Shown: positions 37,827 through 47,007 of the stretch, piece by piece
How the letters are laid out: each line of letters begins with the position of its first letter
How positions within the stretch are numbered: the stretch's first letter is position 1
NCBI GenBank assembly: GCA_946482005.1
Contig: CAMLPV010000003.1
Location: 1 to 64,000 of the forward strand
From: an uncultured Gilliamella sp.
GTDB lineage: Bacteria > Pseudomonadota > Gammaproteobacteria > Enterobacterales > Orbaceae
Reading direction: 5' to 3'
DNA length: 64,000 nucleotides
The notes under the pieces: model-generated
What the model saw: the letters and a program-made list of their open reading frames with translations, nothing else
What the model was told of the DNA's origin: nothing
Databases searched by the model: none
Program-made: the position numbers and the translations under genes

Positions 37827-38177
37827 ATGACAATAACTCGAATAGATCCGGCAGAAAGATGGTCAGAAGCGGTAATTCATAACAATGTAATTTACTACAC
37901 TAGTGTACCTACTGATTTGAGTGATGATGCTTATCTACAAACGAAAAGTGCCTTAGCTGAGATTGATCAAATCTTAGCAAGGGCAAATAGTGATAAAACT
38001 CGCATTTTAGATGCTACGTTATTTTTAGTAAATAAAAGTGATTTTAGCGCCATGAACCGAGCTTGGGACGAGTGGGTCGCCAAAGGAAAAGCCCCAGTTC
38101 GTTGTACCGTTAATGCGGGATTAATGAAACAAGAATATTTGGTTGAAATAAAAATCATTGCTGCAGTCAATCCATAG
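37827..38177 (+). CDS. yoaB: RidA-family protein YoaB
   Basis: Small trimeric enamine/imine deaminase-like protein of 116 residues. It aligns throughout with E. coli YoaB (TITRIDPAERWS, VIHNNVIYYT, DATLFL, APVRCTVNAGL with the conserved Arg of the family). In E. coli it is beside yoaA; here it has moved next to uvrB, 24 bases downstream, and ends with a strong terminator. The physiological substrate is unproven. Confidence 0.9.
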   Translation: MTITRIDPAERWSEAVIHNNVIYYTSVPTDLSDDAYLQTKSALAEIDQILARANSDKTRILDATLFLVNKSDFSAMNRAWDEWVAKGKAPVRCTVNAGLMKQEYLVEIKIIAAVNP

Positions 38178-38186
38178 TATCACGCT

Positions 38187-38214
38187 AATCCGCCATATTT
38201 TGGCGGATTTTATT
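38187..38214 (+). terminator. Rho-independent terminator after yoaB
   Basis: Perfect 9-bp stem AATCCGCCA/TGGCGGATT with loop TATTT followed by a T-rich tail. It ends the uvrB-yoaB transcription unit 9 bases after the stop codon. Confidence 0.88.
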
Positions 38215-38330
38215 TGCTTAATCTAGCAATTTAACTTATTGATAATTAACCTTACTTCTTGCTAGCCCAATCATTTAATTTTAGTGTATACTTTGGGCAC
38301 TTAATATTTTATCTCTCGCTTAAATTGTCT

Positions 38331-38831
38331 ATGCAAACTCAACCTAAAATTGCCATTGTGATGGGATCAAAAAGTGATTGGGCCACTATGCAGCACGCAG
38401 CCGATATCTTAGATACCTTAACCATCGCTTATCACGTCGAAATTGTTTCCGCACATCGAACACCAGATAAACTATTTGAATTTGCGCAAACTGCCAAATC
38501 ACGAGGTTTTGATGTGATTATCGCTGGAGCAGGGGGGGCTGCACATTTACCCGGGATGTTAGCCGCGAAAACGTTAATTCCAGTATTGGGTGTTCCAGTA
38601 CAAAGTGCCGCACTCAGTGGTGTGGATAGTCTTTATTCCATCGTGCAAATGCCAAAAGGTATTCCTGTAGGTACCTTAGCCATAGGTAAAGCTGGAGCGG
38701 CAAATGCCGCGTTATTAGCCGCACAAATTCTGGCATTGCATAATCAAGATATCTATCAACGTTTATCAAATTGGCGATTAAGTCAAACCGATGAAGTTTT
38801 AAATAATCCTGATCCAAGAGTCGACATCTAA
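38331..38831 (+). CDS. purE: N5-carboxyaminoimidazole ribonucleotide mutase PurE
   Basis: Converts N5-CAIR to CAIR in purine synthesis. The start at 38331 is chosen rather than the upstream frame opening at 38259, because the conserved N-terminus ([15 protein letters not shown]) then begins after six residues, giving 166 residues (E. coli 169). Substrate-binding motifs [20 protein letters not shown] and [18 protein letters not shown] are intact. It is followed at one base by purK. Confidence 0.95.
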   Translation: MQTQPKIAIVMGSKSDWATMQHAADILDTLTIAYHVEIVSAHRTPDKLFEFAQTAKSRGFDVIIAGAGGAAHLPGMLAAKTLIPVLGVPVQSAALSGVDSLYSIVQMPKGIPVGTLAIGKAGAANAALLAAQILALHNQDIYQRLSNWRLSQTDEVLNNPDPRVDI

Positions 38832-38832
38832 T

Positions 38833-39897
38833 ATGACAATTCAAACAGTTTGTGTTTTAGGAAATGGCCAGTTAGGGCGTATGTTAAGACAGGCAGGTGA
38901 GCCTTTAGGTATTCATGTCTATCCGGTTGGTTTGGATGTTGACCCAGCAACCATCCCTTACCAAAATTCAGTTATAACAGCCGAAATAGAACGTTGGCCG
39001 CAAACACCTTTCACCCAAATATTAGCTAGCCATCCGCATTTTGTTAATCGAGATGTATTTCCGATCATTGCCGATCGTTTAAGCCAAAAACAGCTACTTG
39101 ATCAACTTAATTTGCCTACGGCTAAATGGTATCCAGTTAATGATGAGCATGAGTGGTCAAGTTTTTTTGAAAAGTTAGGTGATCTGTTGATCGTTAAACG
39201 TCGAATCGGTGGTTATGATGGACGAGGTCAATGGCGCCTAACTGTTGATGATCAGATTCCAGATGAGGCTTGTCAAAATACTATTGTTGAACAAGCTATT
39301 CCTTTTGAAAAAGAGCTATCACTGGTTGGCGCAAGAAATGCTAATGGTGAGACAGTGTTTTATCCTTTGACCAATAATTTGCACCAAGATGGCATATTAA
39401 AAATGAGTGTTGCCATTCCATTTGAAAATAATAGTTTACAGACAAAGGCTGAGCAGATGCTTTCAAGCATAATGCATAAGCTTAATTATGTAGGCGTTAT
39501 GGCGATGGAATGTTTTGTTGTTGGTGATAACTTACTTATTAATGAATTAGCACCAAGAGTACATAATAGTGGACATTGGACACAAAATGGTGCCTCTATC
39601 AGCCAATTTGAATTGCATTTACGCGCTATCTTAGGTTTACCGCTACCTAAACCAGATGTCTTTTGTCCAGCGGTAATGGTAAATTTAATTGGCACAGATT
39701 TTAATCTCAATTGGCTATCAGTTAATTTAGCGCATCTACACTGGTATGAAAAAGAAGTTAGAGTCGGGCGTAAAGTGGGACATATCAATTTAAGTCATCA
39801 ACATCGTCCAGAATTGATTGAGGCATTAAGTCAATTATCTACTTTATTACCGACTGAATATAGTCAACCAATAACGTGGGCAATACAGAAGCTATAG
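38833..39897 (+). CDS. purK: N5-carboxyaminoimidazole ribonucleotide synthase PurK
   Basis: ATP-grasp ligase forming N5-CAIR from AIR, bicarbonate and ATP. 354 residues (E. coli 355). It shows VLGNGQLGRMLRQAG at the N-terminus, KRRIGGYDGRGQW (ATP-binding loop), EQAIPFEKELS and ELAPRVHNSGHWT with metal ligands. Operonic with purE as in E. coli. No PurR box was recognised upstream of purE. Confidence 0.95.
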   Translation: MTIQTVCVLGNGQLGRMLRQAGEPLGIHVYPVGLDVDPATIPYQNSVITAEIERWPQTPFTQILASHPHFVNRDVFPIIADRLSQKQLLDQLNLPTAKWYPVNDEHEWSSFFEKLGDLLIVKRRIGGYDGRGQWRLTVDDQIPDEACQNTIVEQAIPFEKELSLVGARNANGETVFYPLTNNLHQDGILKMSVAIPFENNSLQTKAEQMLSSIMHKLNYVGVMAMECFVVGDNLLINELAPRVHNSGHWTQNGASISQFELHLRAILGLPLPKPDVFCPAVMVNLIGTDFNLNWLSVNLAHLHWYEKEVRVGRKVGHINLSHQHRPELIEALSQLSTLLPTEYSQPITWAIQKL

Positions 39898-39921
39898 CTG
39901 ATTAAATCAAGAGATTGCGAT

Positions 39922-41400
39922 ATGATCGATTTTAGTAAAAAAATTAATTATCAACGCTACGCCAGTAAACAACGTGAAGCATCTGATGAATATTCTATTT
40001 TACGTTTTTTTGAAAGCGATCGTGGACGCATTCTTAATTCTGCCGCTATCAGGCGCTTACAGCAAAAAACTCAGGTATTTCCTTTAGAACGTAATTCTGT
40101 GGTTCGAACCCGACTTACTCATTCAATGGAAGTACAGCAAGTTGGTCGTTATATTGTAAAAGAGATTGTCAATCGACTGAATAAATCAGGAAAATTAAAA
40201 ACATTTGGCTTGGAAAATTCCGTCATGTCCATTGAAAGCCTTGTCGAAATGGCTTGCTTAATGCATGATATTGGTAATCCACCATTTGGCCATTTTGGTG
40301 AGGCGGCAATCAATCATTGGTTTGCTCAGCGTTTAGGCATTGACACCACATCAATTTACCCAGTGCTGAATATTAATGATGCTGATGATGATTCGACTAA
40401 ATCTTTAAAATTAAAAATACGCCAAGATCTGGCTAATTTTGAAGGTAATGCACAAGCGATTCGATTAGTGCATACAATCTTACGGCTCAATTTAACCTAC
40501 TCGCAGATTGCGTCAATTTTTAAATATTCTAAACCAGCTTATTGGTCGGATCCTATACCTGATGAATTTAATTATTTAATGAAGAAGCCTGGATATTATC
40601 TATCCGAGGAGTCTTTTGTTAAAACGATGTCAGAGCAACTAGATATTCAACCTTTCCACCGCTATCCACTTACTTATATTATGGAAGCGGCCGATGATAT
40701 TTCTTATTGCATTGCCGATCTTGAAGATGCAGTTGAAAAGAAAATTTTAACGGTACAACAACTTTATCATTATCTAAAAGAAGCATGGGGACCAGTTAAG
40801 AAAGGTGATCTCTTTGATGAAGTTGTCAATCGACCTTATGATAATTTGAAAAAAAATGAATTTGAAGCAATAGGTATCGACCAGTTCTTTATGTATTTGC
40901 GGGTAAATACTATAAGTCATCTGGTACCTCATGCTGCAGAACGATTTATTGAAAATATCGAAGCAATCTACCATGGCTCTTTTAATCATGCGCTACTTGA
41001 AGATCATGATGCGGAATATAAATTACTTAACATCTTCAAAACAGTAGGATTTGAACATATTTTTAACCATGAGACTGTTGAAAATGTAGAACTTCAAGGC
41101 TACCGAATTATTACTGGATTACTGGATATTTATAGCCCACTTTTAAGTATGCCTACTGACGACTTCATAAAATTAGTCAAAACCGGTAATCATAAAAAAT
41201 ATCCTATTGAAACTCGACTCTACCATAAATTATCGGCAAAACATTGTGTGGCTTATCAACAAGCACTTGAGCAGTTAAATGATCAACAATTTAATTGTTG
41301 GGAATTTTATTATCGTTGTCGTTTGATTCAGGATTACATTAGTGGCATGACCGACCATTTTGCTTATGATGAATATCGCAAATTAATGGTAACATTCTGA
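39922..41400 (+). CDS. dgt: Deoxyguanosinetriphosphate triphosphohydrolase
   Basis: HD-domain enzyme that splits dGTP to deoxyguanosine and tripolyphosphate. Metal ligands appear in [10 protein letters not shown] and [16 protein letters not shown], and further in the [15 protein letters not shown] stretch. Length 492 is close to E. coli Dgt (505), and the family-specific [10 protein letters not shown] and [15 protein letters not shown] openings are present. It follows purK after 24 bases. Confidence 0.93.
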   Translation: MIDFSKKINYQRYASKQREASDEYSILRFFESDRGRILNSAAIRRLQQKTQVFPLERNSVVRTRLTHSMEVQQVGRYIVKEIVNRLNKSGKLKTFGLENSVMSIESLVEMACLMHDIGNPPFGHFGEAAINHWFAQRLGIDTTSIYPVLNINDADDDSTKSLKLKIRQDLANFEGNAQAIRLVHTILRLNLTYSQIASIFKYSKPAYWSDPIPDEFNYLMKKPGYYLSEESFVKTMSEQLDIQPFHRYPLTYIMEAADDISYCIADLEDAVEKKILTVQQLYHYLKEAWGPVKKGDLFDEVVNRPYDNLKKNEFEAIGIDQFFMYLRVNTISHLVPHAAERFIENIEAIYHGSFNHALLEDHDAEYKLLNIFKTVGFEHIFNHETVENVELQGYRIITGLLDIYSPLLSMPTDDFIKLVKTGNHKKYPIETRLYHKLSAKHCVAYQQALEQLNDQQFNCWEFYYRCRLIQDYISGMTDHFAYDEYRKLMVTF

Positions 41401-41418
41401 TTTTTAACATTACCAACA

Positions 41419-41435
41419 GCACCAAAAATAAGCAC
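41419..41435. promoter_or_regulatory. Possible second NtrC half-site
   Basis: GCACCAAAAATAAGCAC keeps one good NtrC half (GCACCA) and a poor second half. It lies next to the full palindrome at 41438, and paired NtrC sites are common upstream of nitrogen-regulated promoters. Weak on its own. Confidence 0.4.
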
Positions 41436-41437
41436 AA

Positions 41438-41452
41438 GCACCATATTGGTGC
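41438..41452. promoter_or_regulatory. NtrC binding site upstream of glnK
   Basis: GCACCATATTGGTGC is a perfect palindrome fitting the NtrC consensus (TGCACC-N5-GGTGCA core). It is about 130 bases upstream of the sigma-54 promoter, a typical enhancer distance, and points to activation of glnK-amtB under nitrogen limitation. Confidence 0.8.
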
Positions 41453-41572
41453 GATGATAAGGTTATTTTTTTCCTCCTAAAGCTCCGTTTCTCAACTTTT
41501 TTTAAAAAAGTAACGATCAATAAACCCTAATATTTTTAGGTATTTCAATCTAATTCAAACAATTATTAATTT

Positions 41573-41588
41573 TGGCACGGCCTTTGCA
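41573..41588 (+). promoter_or_regulatory. Sigma-54 promoter of glnK-amtB
   Basis: TGGCACGGCCTTTGCA has the -24 GG and -12 GC dinucleotides at the required spacing and matches the sigma-54 consensus TGGCACG-N4-TTGCA almost exactly. The start codon of glnK is 39 bases downstream of the element. This implies an rpoN gene in the genome. Confidence 0.92.
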
Positions 41589-41626
41589 TTATCTCGAATA
41601 ACATTAATAGTTATGAGGAGTAATGG

Positions 41627-41965
41627 ATGAAATTTGTCACTGTAGTTATCAAACCTTTTAAATTAGAAGAGGTCAGAGAGTCATTATCCAATATAGGTGT
41701 TACGGGGTTAACTGTTACTGAAGTTAAAGGTTTTGGTCGGCAAAAAGGTCATGCTGAATTGTATCGAGGTGCAGAATACAATGTTAATTTTTTGCCAAAA
41801 GTAAAAATAGAGCTAGCCATCAGTGATGAATTACTTGATGAAGTAATTAGTACTATTACTAAAGCCGCTTATACTGGGAAAATAGGCGATGGCAAAATAT
41901 TTGTTACGTCGTTAGAACATGTCGTGCGAATTCGTACCGGCGAGACTGATGAGTCAGCACTATAA
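41627..41965 (+). CDS. glnK: Nitrogen regulatory PII protein GlnK
   Basis: Trimeric PII signal protein that reads 2-oxoglutarate and ATP/ADP and plugs the ammonium channel AmtB. 112 residues. The T-loop reads [13 protein letters not shown] and keeps the uridylylated Tyr (residue 51). The B-loop [10 protein letters not shown] is intact. Called glnK rather than glnB because amtB follows after 20 bases and the promoter is sigma-54/NtrC type. GAGGAG precedes the start. Confidence 0.93.
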   Translation: MKFVTVVIKPFKLEEVRESLSNIGVTGLTVTEVKGFGRQKGHAELYRGAEYNVNFLPKVKIELAISDELLDEVISTITKAAYTGKIGDGKIFVTSLEHVVRIRTGETDESAL

Positions 41966-41985
41966 CTATCAATAAGGATATCATT

Positions 41986-43266
41986 ATGTTGAAAAAAATT
42001 ATTTTCTCTTTAGGCTTGCTTTTAACCTGTCCGGTCTTTGCCGAAGAAGTAGCAATTGTTGATAAAGCCGATAACGGTTTTATGATGATTTGTACTGCAT
42101 TAGTGCTATTTATGTCTGTGCCGGGTATCGCCTTTTTTTATGGTGGCTTATTAAGATCTAAAAATGTGCTCTCCATGTTATCACAAGTATTAGTGACTTT
42201 TTCATTAATAGCCGTATTATGGATTGTTTATGGCTATTCATTAGCATTTGGTGAGGGTAATTGGTTTTTCGGTAATTTTGACCAATTTTTGTTAGTTAAT
42301 GTTGGTATTACTAATATTTCAGGGTCGATTTATGAAATGATTTGGATTGCCTTTCAAGGTTCATTTGCTTGTATCACATGTTGTTTGATTTTAGGGGCTT
42401 TTGCCGAAAGAATTCGTTTTTCAGCTGTCCTGATCTTTATGGTGTTATGGTTTACTTTCTCCTATATTCCGATGGCGCATATGGTTTGGGGGGGCGGAAT
42501 CCTTGGTGATGAAGGCGCATTGGATTTTGCCGGTGGTACAGTGGTGCATATTAATGCTGCTGTTGCTGGCCTATTAGGTGCTTACTTGCTTAAAAGCCGT
42601 ATTGGTTATAACCGTGAGCCTTTAAAACCATTCAACTTACCGTATGTTTATCTAGGTGCAGCAATATTATACATTGGTTGGTTTGGCTTCAATGCCGGAT
42701 CTTCAACTCACGCGGACGAAATCGCAGGCCTCGCATTTATCAATACAGTGGCAGCAACAGCAGCAGCGGTACTCTCTTGGACTATAGCTGAATGGTTATT
42801 ACGTGGTAAACCATCATGTTTAGGCGCAGCCTCAGGCGTGATTGCTGGCTTAGTTGGTATAACCCCGGCAGCAGGTTTTGTCGGCGTCGGCGGTGCGATG
42901 TTAATTGGTCTTATTTGTGGATTTGCCGGTGTTTGGGGAGTTTCATCTTTAAAAAGGATTCTAAAAGTCGATGATACCTGTGATGTATTTGGTGTTCATG
43001 GTGTGTGTGGTATTGTAGGTTGTCTATTAACTGGAGTATTTGCATCTGAGTCATTAGGCGGAACCGGTTACGCCGATGGTATCACAATGGTGAGTCAAGT
43101 AGGTATACAGTTAATGAGTGTCATCACTTGTGTAGTCTGGACAGCAATTATTGCTTATATTGCGTATAAAATTGCCGATCTAAGTGTTGGTTTGCGAGTA
43201 TCTGAAGAGTATGAACGTGAAGGTCTTGACATTAACAGCCATGGTGAAAGTGCTTTCAATAATTAA
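41986..43266 (+). CDS. amtB: Ammonium channel AmtB
   Basis: Trimeric ammonium transporter of the inner membrane, 426 residues with a cleavable signal peptide (KKIIFSLGLLLTCPVFA) and eleven predicted helices. The pore residues are visible: Trp/Phe gates in FQGSFACITC, the twin histidines in PMAHMVWGGG and FGVHGVCGIVG, and the conserved DFAGGTVVHINA stretch. The tail RVSEEYEREGLDINSHGESAF is the GlnK-interacting C-terminus. Operon with glnK. Confidence 0.96.
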   Translation: MLKKIIFSLGLLLTCPVFAEEVAIVDKADNGFMMICTALVLFMSVPGIAFFYGGLLRSKNVLSMLSQVLVTFSLIAVLWIVYGYSLAFGEGNWFFGNFDQFLLVNVGITNISGSIYEMIWIAFQGSFACITCCLILGAFAERIRFSAVLIFMVLWFTFSYIPMAHMVWGGGILGDEGALDFAGGTVVHINAAVAGLLGAYLLKSRIGYNREPLKPFNLPYVYLGAAILYIGWFGFNAGSSTHADEIAGLAFINTVAATAAAVLSWTIAEWLLRGKPSCLGAASGVIAGLVGITPAAGFVGVGGAMLIGLICGFAGVWGVSSLKRILKVDDTCDVFGVHGVCGIVGCLLTGVFASESLGGTGYADGITMVSQVGIQLMSVITCVVWTAIIAYIAYKIADLSVGLRVSEEYEREGLDINSHGESAFNN

Positions 43267-43313
43267 GTAAGAAAAGTTAAGTTATACATATCATTGTTAA
43301 AAATTATATATAA

Positions 43314-43347
43314 AAAAATCTACAGTAGGTGAGTACTGTAGATTTTT
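43314..43347. terminator. Bidirectional terminator after amtB
   Basis: Perfect 14-bp stem (AAAAATCTACAGTA and its complement) with loop GGTGAG, giving an A-run on one side and a T-run on the other. It sits between convergent amtB and the hypothetical gene at 43376 and can serve both. Confidence 0.9.
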
Positions 43348-43375
43348 GACTTATTAATTATTGTTAAGTTTTTTT

Positions 43376-43852
43376 CTAGTCATCCCATAGCATAATTGCA
43401 TTATCTTGGGTCAGGACTAAAGGTGGAGCAAAAAGGTACTCTTTAAATTTCGTTGGTAATAATTGTACATTGTTCAAATTAAACTGTATTTCAGGATAAA
43501 ACTTGGCAAATTCCTTTAAACGGACATTAAGTAACTCCATTACTCGGTGTGATTCTTTAGCGATTAACATTTCCTCTTTTAACATCCCAATCTGTTTCTT
43601 ATGATGCTCTGACTCATATATCTCTGGAAAAACAAATGAAAAACCCGATTTATTATTGGTATAGTTATCATTATGATGTTCCCTATATTCAGAATGGTGA
43701 AGTTTTAATCCTTTGATACGTAACCCAATAATCTCATCAATATGATCAGTATAATCATTTAAAGTTGAATCTAGATAAGCTAAGGTGTTATGTTCAGGAA
43801 TTGCATCATTACTGTGCACTAAGGTAAATAATGGCTTTTTATATGTCTTCAT
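43376..43852 (-). CDS. Hypothetical protein
   Basis: Unrecognised protein of 158 residues. The start at 43852 is preferred to 43909 because AAGGAAG lies 8 bases before it. No signal peptide or membrane helix. The sequence is rich in His, Asn, Glu and Tyr; a His-rich stretch KLHHSEYREHHNDNY lies near residue 57, followed by a helical segment HKKQIGMLKEEMLIAKESHRVMELLN that could be a coiled coil. It has its own terminator and a gene-poor kilobase upstream. No function is proposed. Confidence 0.65.
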   Translation of the reverse strand: MKTYKKPLFTLVHSNDAIPEHNTLAYLDSTLNDYTDHIDEIIGLRIKGLKLHHSEYREHHNDNYTNNKSGFSFVFPEIYESEHHKKQIGMLKEEMLIAKESHRVMELLNVRLKEFAKFYPEIQFNLNNVQLLPTKFKEYLFAPPLVLTQDNAIMLWDD

Positions 43853-44016
43853 TCTGTAACTTCCTTTTAATTCAGGATAAAATAGAATAATAAATTTGAC
43901 AATAAACATAAACGGCGATTTATATTGTCAAGGTATGTCTGTATAACCTAATGTTTACCCATAAAAATCAATTAAGATTTTTAATATTTTGCTATTTACG
44001 ACTGACTATTAAAACT

Positions 44017-44042
44017 AATGGTTTTTATCGAAAACCATTTTG
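44017..44042. terminator. Terminator-like hairpin
   Basis: Nine-base perfect stem AATGGTTTT/AAAACCATT with a 5-base loop followed by TTTTG. There is no plus-strand gene directly before it, so what it would terminate is unclear. It lies upstream of the minus-strand gene at 43376-43852. Confidence 0.4.
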
Positions 44043-44813
44043 TTACCATTACAATAAGACTAACAGGCTAATTAATAGCATGCTTTAAACCGACTATCTT
44101 TTAAGTGCCCCCCATAATGTTGTTAAAATATTAGTTCTATAAAATGATTAAATATTTTAAATATAATTTAAGTTTACCATTCAGAAAGTAACCGAATAAA
44201 TAAACTACTTTTTATTGGATAAAGGTAAGTTAGACTTCTTGCAACTAAACATTTATCACGCTGTTAAGCTTTCCTTTTGATAAAATATTTGTCATAGAAT
44301 CTTGATTAAGATTAGGGATATATTGACACCTCAATCCAATCATTGGTTAATGTAAGTCCATTTAAGAAGTATCAAATCTTCTTGAAAATGTTGATAATAA
44401 AAGGGATAAACTCTACTGCAAATTTATCTTATATCGGACTTAACTCTTTTGTTATTACTCTACTAAAAATATTTTTCAGAAAACTATTAACTTTTGATGA
44501 AGCAATCTTATTTATTCTAAAGAATAGAAAATATCTATATATTGGTACGATTAGTGGATATTTCAATACCATTAGATAACATTACTCAATCTTTTTTTAT
44601 TTTACTAAATAAAACGAATAACAAAATGTATCAACTACGGTAAAGGTATTACTTTATAGATGCAAAACTTAAAAGAATATAACTTATTTAACTTAACTTT
44701 ACAAATAATATTGCAAATTTTAATTGTTAAATACTAATGATTTTTATTATTTTTGTCTACTATTTGATAAATGATCTATTGTTAACTTTAGGTGAGCTAG
44801 ATTATTGCAAAAG

Positions 44814-44829
44814 TGTGATATGCATCATT
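44814..44829. promoter_or_regulatory. Possible CRP site upstream of the dsdC-like gene
   Basis: TGTGATATGCATCATT has a perfect left half TGTGA and a right half TCATT (consensus TCACA, 3 of 5) at the correct 6-base spacing. It is about 110 bases upstream of the regulator start. Moderate match only. Confidence 0.35.
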
Positions 44830-44939
44830 TTAGTGAATTATTAGATAGGTTAATGGCAAAATATCTATTGGCATTATCAATAGGAATAGATTAGATTATA
44901 TCCTCTCCATTTTATAAAATGGTTTATAGGGAATAATAA

Positions 44940-45875
44940 ATGAACAGTGAAGAGATTCTAGCTAATAAAAATGAATTTATAAATCGTTACCAATTATCAA
45001 AGTTGCATACCTTTGAGTCAGCGGCTCGTCATCTATCCTTTGCATTAGCTGCAGAAGAGCTCTGTATTAGTCCTAGTGCGGTAAGTCATCAAATCAATAA
45101 ACTAGAAGAAGAGCTTAATTTTAAATTATTTGAACGCTTTCATCGACGAATTACTTTGACCCATGATGGCAAGAATTTATTCACAGTGGTTAAAAAATCA
45201 CTTAATATTTTGAATCAAGAAATTTTGGATATTAAAAATAAAGATGTTGCAGGTGGACTTACTATTTATTCATGCCCATCTTTTATTCAAGAGTTTTTGA
45301 TTCCAAAATTATCGCAATTTACTGATTATTATCCCTATATCACTTTAAATATTATATCGGGGAATAAAGCAATCAATTTTAGTCAATATCCTATTGATTT
45401 AGCAATTTATTATGATTCATTACATTATGATGAATTAGCGTGTGAACATTTAATTAGTGAAACAATTTTACCGGTTTGTACACCAAGTTATGCTCAACAG
45501 TATAATCTTTATAACAACCCGGAAAATTTAAAAAACTGTGTCTTATTACACCATAACCACAATAAACTTTTAGATTTTGGTTTTGATGAATGGCAGTCAT
45601 GGGCTAACCATTTTTCTCTATCTATTGATTTTAACAAAATACAAAATATGTTATTTGACCGCTCTGATCATTCGGTTACTGCGGCAATCAATAACGCCGG
45701 CATTGCTATAGGGAGAAAACAGATTATCGCTAAATATTTGGATTCTGGGCAACTGGTCGCCCCTTTTGCTGATTTAGAAGCTCCATGCACTCAGCGTTAT
45801 TATATTTGTAAATCACTAGAAAAATATAACCCTAAAGCGGATATTTTTATCCAGTGGTTAAAAAGTTATGTATAA
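44940..45875 (+). CDS. LysR-family regulator, DsdC-like
   Basis: LysR-type regulator, 311 residues, with an N-terminal winged helix (FESAARHLSFALAAEELCISPSAVSHQINKLEEEL, here residues 25-59) and a ligand-binding domain. It resembles E. coli DsdC, the D-serine-responsive activator, well beyond the DNA-binding part: LNQEILDIKNK, ETILPVCTPSYAQ, GFDEWQSWANH, FDRSDHSVTAAINNAGIAIGRK and GQLVAPFAD all have counterparts. No dsdA or dsdX lies nearby, so the target genes are unknown. The neighbouring transporter at 45937 is on the opposite strand and convergent. Confidence 0.8.
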   Translation: MNSEEILANKNEFINRYQLSKLHTFESAARHLSFALAAEELCISPSAVSHQINKLEEELNFKLFERFHRRITLTHDGKNLFTVVKKSLNILNQEILDIKNKDVAGGLTIYSCPSFIQEFLIPKLSQFTDYYPYITLNIISGNKAINFSQYPIDLAIYYDSLHYDELACEHLISETILPVCTPSYAQQYNLYNNPENLKNCVLLHHNHNKLLDFGFDEWQSWANHFSLSIDFNKIQNMLFDRSDHSVTAAINNAGIAIGRKQIIAKYLDSGQLVAPFADLEAPCTQRYYICKSLEKYNPKADIFIQWLKSYV

Positions 45876-45899
45876 TAAGTTTGCTAATAAAATTTACCT

Positions 45900-45927
45900 A
45901 ATTAAGTGTGGCTCACCACACTTAATT
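45900..45927. terminator. Bidirectional terminator after the dsdC-like gene
   Basis: Perfect 12-bp stem AATTAAGTGTGG and its complement with loop CTCA. It lies between the stops of the convergent LysR gene and the EamA transporter and has A- and T-rich ends. Confidence 0.85.
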
Positions 45928-45936
45928 TATTGAAGA

Positions 45937-46836
45937 TTATTTTTTTAAATGTTTTAGATTCGGTAAGGCAATGGCAAACAAAATAATGACGACACCAATC
46001 CATTGATTTATGTAGACTGATTCTCTTAAATAGAAATAAGAGCAAGTTACCGCAACAGGCAGTTCTGCAGCCGATAAAATTGCACTTAGTGAGATACCAA
46101 TTTTAGGCATACCGACGGAAAATAAAAAAGGTGGTAAAACCGTGCCCAATAAGGCTAATAAAAAACCTAGTTGATAGATTTTATCGTCAATACTAAGTTC
46201 GAAGAAGAACAGTGGCGGAAAAATAACAAAAGTTACAATACAGGCACCGGTTATCATCAAGGCACTCTTTTCTAATTTTGGTAATTCATTACCAATATTG
46301 CTACTGGTGGTAATAAAAAGTGAATACATTAATGCCGCTAAAAAACCAAAGAAACAACCTGTTAAGTTCAATTCAATAGCTTGATTAAAAATGCCTGCAG
46401 CTAAAGAGCTTCCGACAATAATCGTCACTACCGTGACTAATTGTATCGGTGTTGGTTTATTTTTAAAAATAACGAAATCAATAATCACACTAATCCATAG
46501 ATATTGCATAAGCAAAATAATGGCGATTGATGCTGGCACTAACTGCACGCATTGATAATAGCAAATGCCGACTAACCCAGGAAATATTCCCACGGCACAT
46601 ACCTGCCATTTTTTAGTTAATGGCGTTTTATTTGCCATAGTTACCTTGCTTTTATTAAGCGTTTTTACCAGAAAATGGATCCCCCATAATATTATCATGC
46701 CTAAAAAACACTGAACACCAGTTACTTGACCAAGGGTATAACCAGATTTATAAGCAGTTTTTACAATTGAGGAGAGCACGCCAAAACTGCACGCGCCTAA
46801 AAAAACTAATAAACCACCGAAAAATTTTTCTTTCAT
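45937..46836 (-). CDS. EamA/DMT-superfamily transporter
   Basis: Inner-membrane drug/metabolite transporter with about ten helices in two EamA repeats. The start at 46836 (KEKFFGGLLVFLGACSFG) is preferred to 46905 because the hydrophobic helix follows at once, as in the family; 299 residues. Repeat 1 covers helices to about residue 125 (IILLMQYLWISV), and repeat 2 ends with VAVTCSYFYLRESVYINQWIGVVIILFAI, the typical DMT closing motif. Substrate unknown. Confidence 0.78.
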   Translation of the reverse strand: MKEKFFGGLLVFLGACSFGVLSSIVKTAYKSGYTLGQVTGVQCFLGMIILWGIHFLVKTLNKSKVTMANKTPLTKKWQVCAVGIFPGLVGICYYQCVQLVPASIAIILLMQYLWISVIIDFVIFKNKPTPIQLVTVVTIIVGSSLAAGIFNQAIELNLTGCFFGFLAALMYSLFITTSSNIGNELPKLEKSALMITGACIVTFVIFPPLFFFELSIDDKIYQLGFLLALLGTVLPPFLFSVGMPKIGISLSAILSAAELPVAVTCSYFYLRESVYINQWIGVVIILFAIALPNLKHLKK

Positions 46837-46964
46837 ACTTAAAATCTCATTACGTTTAAAACTATATTTTTCACCAAATAATGGCGCATAAAAAATCATA
46901 ACCAATAACTTGTGGCTTTATGTCACTATTTTTTACGGTATGGTAATACTCAAAAAAACAGAGG

Positions 46965-46995
46965 ATAACTAAGGGATAATTTATCCCTTAGTTAT
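46965..46995 (-). terminator. Terminator after the nucleoside transporter gene
   Basis: 15-bp palindrome (ATAACTAAGGGATAA, one-base centre, exact complement). On the minus strand it follows the xapB stop by about 12 bases and is succeeded by a T-run a little downstream. The centre must open to form a loop, so stem length in RNA is about 13 pairs. Confidence 0.7.
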
Positions 46996-47007
46996 ATTGA
47001 TAAGTTG

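Larger units (their letters stand above)
43910..44939. other. About 1 kb without a convincing gene
   Basis: Very AT-rich region between the hypothetical gene and the DsdC-like regulator. A terminator-like hairpin at 44017-44042 (AATGGTTTT/AAAACCATT, loop TATCG) and a possible CRP site at 44814-44829 are seen. A 78-codon frame at 44343-44579 starting with TTG has no ribosome site and no recognisable family; it may be chance or a remnant. Confidence 0.4.

Noticed and set aside
44343-44579. 78-codon frame with TTG start in the gene-poor kilobase
   Set aside because: No ribosome site, no recognised family and very AT-rich composition; more likely chance or remnant than a gene.
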